Of a stretch of 64,000 bases of DNA, positions 59,967-64,000 are shown piece by piece (position 1 is the stretch's first letter; each line of letters begins with the position of its first letter). Below the pieces are notes generated by a model. That model saw only the letters and a list, made by a program, of their open reading frames with translations, did no database searches and was not told where the DNA came from. The stretch is taken from assembly GCF_037975245.1 (NCBI RefSeq), contig NC_092563.1, positions 24,396,960-24,460,959 on the forward strand. The letters run 5' to 3'. The translations under genes were made by a program, and so were the position numbers. Origin of the DNA: Apostichopus japonicus. Taxonomy: Eukaryota > Echinodermata > Holothuroidea > Aspidochirotida > Stichopodidae.

Positions 59967-62900
59967 CTGTTGAAAACAAAACGTTTAAGCAGTTCCTCTT
60001 GAATTATTAAATATGAGCATGCTTATTGTTAATGCTGCTTATTTGAAACACTGTAAGTAAATCACGATACAGGAGAAGACATATAGTGGCTTGCACAGGA
60101 TTTCAAAGGCAGCGCCAATTTCATAGTTTGCCCGGCTAATTTAGATCAGGGACTGTGCCTAATTTATGGAAGGGCCAGAGGGGCATAAAGAATTTTATAA
60201 AGGGTGATGCATCTCTGCGTGGGGTCTTTGCAGCCGTCTCCCATGTGTATGGGGTCTTCCCCCACAAAAAAAGTCAGACGTTAAAGTGGAGTATATTGAG
60301 ACTATTTATTACATTTATAAGTAGCTCTAAAAGCAGGATTACGCTTATAGATACTTTGTGTGAGTATGGCATAATTTATTAGTGGAATGGGGGAGGGGGG
60401 ATCTACACCGTTAGTAGTAGTCTAATTCTTCACACAATGCCACGGTTACTCGATAACTAATAATATATGTTGTTTCGATACTATAATTGGAGGGTCAATA
60501 TATATGGACGGGTTTACATAAAGTATATCAATGAAAATTTGCCGTTAAGTAATTTTGCTGTTCTAAATCGCATTTATACGGTACAAAATATTACACTCAC
60601 CCGATGACGTATTTGAATGATATTCGTTATAAAACCCCCGTAGTTCCCGGCGTCCTCTGTTTCCTACCGAATGTGAAAAAAGGTGTATTTCAAATATCGA
60701 CATGATCCCGTCATCAATGGCTTATGGTAACATTTACTTTGTACAATTGAAAATCTCCCATACTTTTTTGTAACATATAAAAAGTACTCCCATTGGCTAC
60801 CTTATGATTAAGAATAAAAGTAAATACCTGTCATTATGGTGATGTTAAATGAACAGTTGGCCTCATTCCCCGCTTCGTCTCTGAAGGTGTACTGGATGGT
60901 CGAGACGCCAATTGAGAAAAACCTAGCAGACGAAGATGGTCCTGCAACAAGCCTTACACTACCAGAATTATCGGTAGCGGTTGGCTCTGACCATGAAACT
61001 CTTTCATATGAATTGCTCGTTTGCACAATTTCATTGGAAGGACAGCCGTCGATCACCGGGGGTTCGATGTCATCTGCAGAAGTTGATTGAAGTTTATTTG
61101 ATGAAAAAAATCACTAAAATATTACTTTAAAGAACGCAATGGAATAACGAAGTGTAAGATCCACCTTACATCTGGATAGCCAACAGTTCCACTGCAGGGA
61201 TATGATAGGTTAATTCATTTCATTTCGATCAGTGCATTTCACAATTATTTGTAATGTCATACATTACTAGACTTTTAAACTGTGTGGGGTTTTTTTGGTC
61301 AGTGTTTGTCACTGATGCAATTTTTAGACCTCCGAAATTTGAACCACTGTTTTAATTTTGGTGTTTCTTTAACTTGAAACGATTATATAACATTGAGACA
61401 TAAATGCCATGGGATGTTGTGTTAATTTTCGTCAGTCTTCGTAGCTGACGAAATTTAACATAACATCCCATGGCATTTATGTCTCAATGTTATTTAATCG
61501 TTTCAAGTTGAAGAAACACCAAAATAAAACACGGGGTTCATGTCATGCACAGGGTTCTTTCTTTAAACCATATGTCGTATATTTCTGAGTCAGAGGTGCA
61601 GCTACCATTCTTGCGGTGGTGGTGGTGTGTGGGGGTAAGGGGGAGGATAACTTCATGTCGTGCTAAGGGAGGGGTCTAAGGAGAGTTTGGTAATATGAAG
61701 GGTGCTAAGATACAAAAGGTGATATGGTTTGCAAATTTAAAAAATGTTCTGCCTGGAGGCCTATTATGCATACGTAGTTTACATATTAAAAGTGATATAC
61801 ATACACACAGTAGGTGGAGTATTTGGGGCTTAATCGAAGTGATTGACTATGCACTTGTATTGCAAATTATCCGTTAATGGACTAATTAACAATATAGTGA
61901 ATAGAAAGTTCATCTTATTTCTTCCCAGACTTATTGAGCGTTAGGCATTATTAAAAATCTTTAAATATTAATATTTAAAACGTAAATTAAAGGGGATGCG
62001 GTTGTAATGTAAACCTACCATCTTCAGCTGGAAAACGATAGTTAAAAGAAAAATAGAAATAAATAGAAAATTCACAGCAACGTTTGTGACGACTCGCAAA
62101 AGAAATTCAGTCATACATAAAAGGGGTAACATCACAAACTTACCATCTTCAGTCACAATGATAAGGAAAGTACATATAGCTTCATTTCCCGTCCTATCAG
62201 CAAATGTGTACGTCACTACTGACAAGCCAATAGGAAAAGAGAACCCTGGATTATGACTTGGAACCACATTAACATTTCCAGAATCATCGGTAGCCGTCGG
62301 AGCGATCCATGAAATTGGTGTATTTTGAGTACCGAATGGTACAGAGACTGATACCGTATCAGGACAGTTGGAAACCACCGGTGGTGTCATGTCAACTAAA
62401 CCTTTGAAGGAATAAATAAGATATGATGCACCATGCGGAGATACTTTTCTATTGTTTATAATGCATGAAATAGTTTTGATAATCCAAACCAACATTTACA
62501 ATTGAAGTTGAACTGTTACTTATAATTCTGAAACATATAATGAATTGCGAGACTAATCAGTACAAGATTCTTAATACATCAAATAGACGCAAATATTTCT
62601 CACGATGCTGATCACTTCTAAGTGACGCCAGTAAATGGGCTTTGGTGGTCTGTGTGGATGTTGTGAAATACAGAGCCGTGTGTGCTGAAGCGTGTAATAA
62701 CCTTACCAGTGAATCAAGTTAACATCAACCTCACAGTCTTACCAAATTCTATTCTAACATTGAAGTTACAAACGGCAGAGTTTCCAGATTGATCGGTGAA
62801 AGTGTAAGTAACTTCAGTAATTCCCAGAGGGAAGCTTTCTCCAGGCAAATGAGTTCTGAATCTCATTACAGGAAGACCAGAGTCGTCTGTGGCGGTAGGT

Positions 62901-63985
62901 TGATCCCATGTAACACTTATCGGACCATCGTACTGGTTAATATTGAGAACAGCGTCGTTAGGACAATCATCGATAACTGGTGGAGTATTGTCAACGTTAC
63001 TGTCAGCTGGAAAACGATAGTTAAAAGCAAAATAGAAATAAATCGAAAATTCACAGCAACATTTGTGACGACTCGAAAGAGAAATTCAGTCATACATAAA
63101 AGGGGTAACATCGCAAACTTACCATCTTCAGTCACAAAGATAAGGAAAGTACAACTAGCTTCATTCCCCGTCCTATCAGCAAATGTGTACGTCACTACTG
63201 ACAAGCCAATAGGAAAAGAGAACCCTGGATTATGACTTGGAACCACATTAACATTTCCAGAATCATCGGTAGCCGTCGGAGCGATCCATGAAATTGGTGT
63301 ATTTTGAGTACCGAATGGTACAGAGACTGATACCGTATCAGGACAGTTGGAAACCACCGGTGGTGTCATGTCAACTAAACCTTTGAAGGAATAAATAAGA
63401 TATGATGCACCATGCGGAGATACTTTTCTATTGTTTATAATGCATGAAATGTTTTCAATAATCCAAACCAACATTTACAATTGAAGTTGAACTGTTACTT
63501 ATAATTCTGAAACATATAATGAATTGCGAGACTAATCAGTACATGATTCTTAATACATCAAATAGACGCAAATATTTCTCACGATGCTGATCACTTCTAA
63601 GTGACGCCAGTAAATGGGCTTTGGTGGTCTGTGTGGATGTTGTGAAATACAGAGCCGTGTGTGCTGAAGCGTGTAATAACCTTACCAGTGAATCAAGTTA
63701 ACATCAACCTCACAGTCTTACCAAATTCTATTCTAACATTGAAGTTACAAACGGCAGAGTTTCCAGATTGATCGGTGAAAGTGTAAGTAACTTCAGTAAT
63801 TCCCAGAGGGAAGCTTTCTCCAGGCAAATGAGTTCTGAATCTCATTACAGGAAGACCAGAGTCGTCTGTGGCGGTAGGTTGATCCCATGTAACACTTATC
63901 GGACCATCGTACTGGTTAATATTGAGAACAGCGTCGTTAGGACAATCATCGATAACTGGTGGAGTATTGTCAACGTTACTGTCAG
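59797..63985 (-). CDS. Membrane-anchored HYR protein, 3' part (7 exons seen)
   Basis: Gene-level entry. Reading from the right edge, there are four HYR exons (two pairs, near-identical by tandem duplication), a fifth HYR exon, a 21-residue linker exon and a terminal exon with a transmembrane helix and a short tail. All internal junctions are phase 1. The visible coding part is 1511 nt, and the 5' end lies beyond 64000. The HYR consensus (TPPV, CP, W..PTATD.SG, PG.SFP.G, YTF.D..GN.A.C.F) is clear. An extracellular adhesion or receptor role on the cell surface is inferred from the architecture: many HYR modules, one helix near the C-terminus, small cytoplasmic tail. Whether it is related to the secreted HYR gene at the left as a paralogue cannot be decided here. 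Confidence 0.85.
60083..60360. repeat. Dispersed repeat, second copy
   Basis: Diverged relative of 54727-55270, lying in the intron between the linker and terminal exons. It shares GCACAGGATTT, GGAAGGGCCAGAGG and TAAGTAGCTCTAAA. Confidence 0.5.
60601..60663 (-). CDS. Juxtamembrane linker exon
   Basis: A 63-nt exon of phase 1-1 encoding a basic, aromatic stretch (GNRGRRELRGFYNEYHS, then NTSS). It has acceptor CGGTAG and a strong donor GTGAGT. NTS is a potential N-glycosylation site. It is assigned on splice signals and frame only. Confidence 0.65.
60828..61073 (-). CDS. HYR exon, membrane-proximal
   Basis: It encodes DDIEPPVIDGCP, W.EPTATDNSG, FSIGVSTIQYTF, RDEAGNEANCSF. It is the last HYR module before the linker. 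Donor GTATTT, phase 1-1, 246 nt. Confidence 0.87.
61350..61530. repeat. Long near-perfect inverted repeat
   Basis: The left arm (61350-61435) is almost exactly complementary to the right arm (61445-61530), with a 9-base loop. Few mismatches or single-base gaps are seen. Located in the intron upstream of the membrane-proximal HYR exon. Confidence 0.92.
62144..62395 (-). CDS. HYR exon, type A, copy 1
   Basis: Same module as 63123-63374, with EAICTFLIIV at the end. The flanking introns are also duplicated. Phase 1-1, 252 nt. Confidence 0.88.
62743..63006 (-). CDS. HYR exon, type B, copy 1
   Basis: Same module as 63722-63985. Its acceptor CCAG lies at the very start of the 979-bp repeat unit. 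Phase 1-1, 264 nt. Confidence 0.88.
63123..63374 (-). CDS. HYR exon, type A, copy 2
   Basis: It encodes VDMTPPVVSNCP, WIAPTATDDSGN, TYTFADRTGN and EASCTFLIFV. Compared with copy 1, the last segment differs at two residues (S for I, F for I). Donor GTAAGT, 252 nt. Confidence 0.88.
63722..63985 (-). CDS. HYR exon, type B, copy 2
   Basis: It encodes DSNVDNTPPVIDDCP, W.QPTATDDSG and AVCNF. It appears identical to the exon at 62743-63006. The first codon is split (phase 1); donor GTAAGA. 264 nt. Confidence 0.88.
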
Positions 63986-64000
63986 CTGGAAAACGATAGT

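Larger units (their letters stand above)
62025..63982. repeat. 979-bp tandem duplication containing two HYR exons
   Basis: Sequence at position n matches n+979 throughout, from CAGCTGGAAAACGATAG at 62025 to the junction at 63003/63004. The same start is seen again at 63983, so at least a third unit begins. About fifteen substitutions and no gaps were seen by eye between the two full units. Confidence 0.95.

Overview
This is animal nuclear DNA, AT-rich and intron-rich, with many decayed transposons. The single-domain hyalin-repeat (HYR) exons and the style of repeats point to an invertebrate deuterostome, most likely an echinoderm; a sea cucumber is possible but cannot be proved from the window. 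All three genes I can support lie on the minus strand, so transcription runs from high to low coordinates. No bacterial genes, viruses, CRISPR arrays or convincing tRNA/rRNA genes were found.

Region 1 (29189 down to 80, continuing off the left edge) is a secreted or extracellular mosaic protein: signal-peptide exon, EGF-like exon, cysteine-poor CUB-like exon, then fourteen HYR exons. Every junction is phase 1, the symmetrical arrangement expected from exon shuffling. Its 9.5 kb first intron (19585-29110) is filled with DNA transposons, a TTAA-flanked MITE and an unusual cluster of 17-bp palindromes.

Region 2 (53082 down to 33273) is a complete 16-exon gene for the spliceosome-associated G-patch protein GPATCH1. 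The exons join in frame into 2451 nt (816 codons plus stop). One intron has to use a GC-AG donor, and a stretch of the protein conserved in human GPATCH1 appears to be missing. The introns carry MITEs, minisatellites, LINE tails and a 144-bp tandem repeat with nuclear-receptor-like DR1 motifs.

Region 3 (63985 down to 59797, 5' end beyond the right edge) is the 3' part of a second HYR gene, ending in a transmembrane helix and a short tail with a PDZ-ligand-like C-terminus. Its HYR exons sit in a very recent tandem duplication with a 979-bp period: two full copies and the start of a third.

The intergenic stretches 29190-33272 and 53083-59796 hold hAT-type MITEs with perfect 8-bp target-site duplications, two related ~2 kb elements with 5-bp duplications, a nested hAT insertion and non-LTR retrotransposon 3' fragments, one split by a MITE. 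Coordinates come from reading by eye: splice sites were chosen by frame continuity and GT/GC-AG rules, and no transcript evidence was available.
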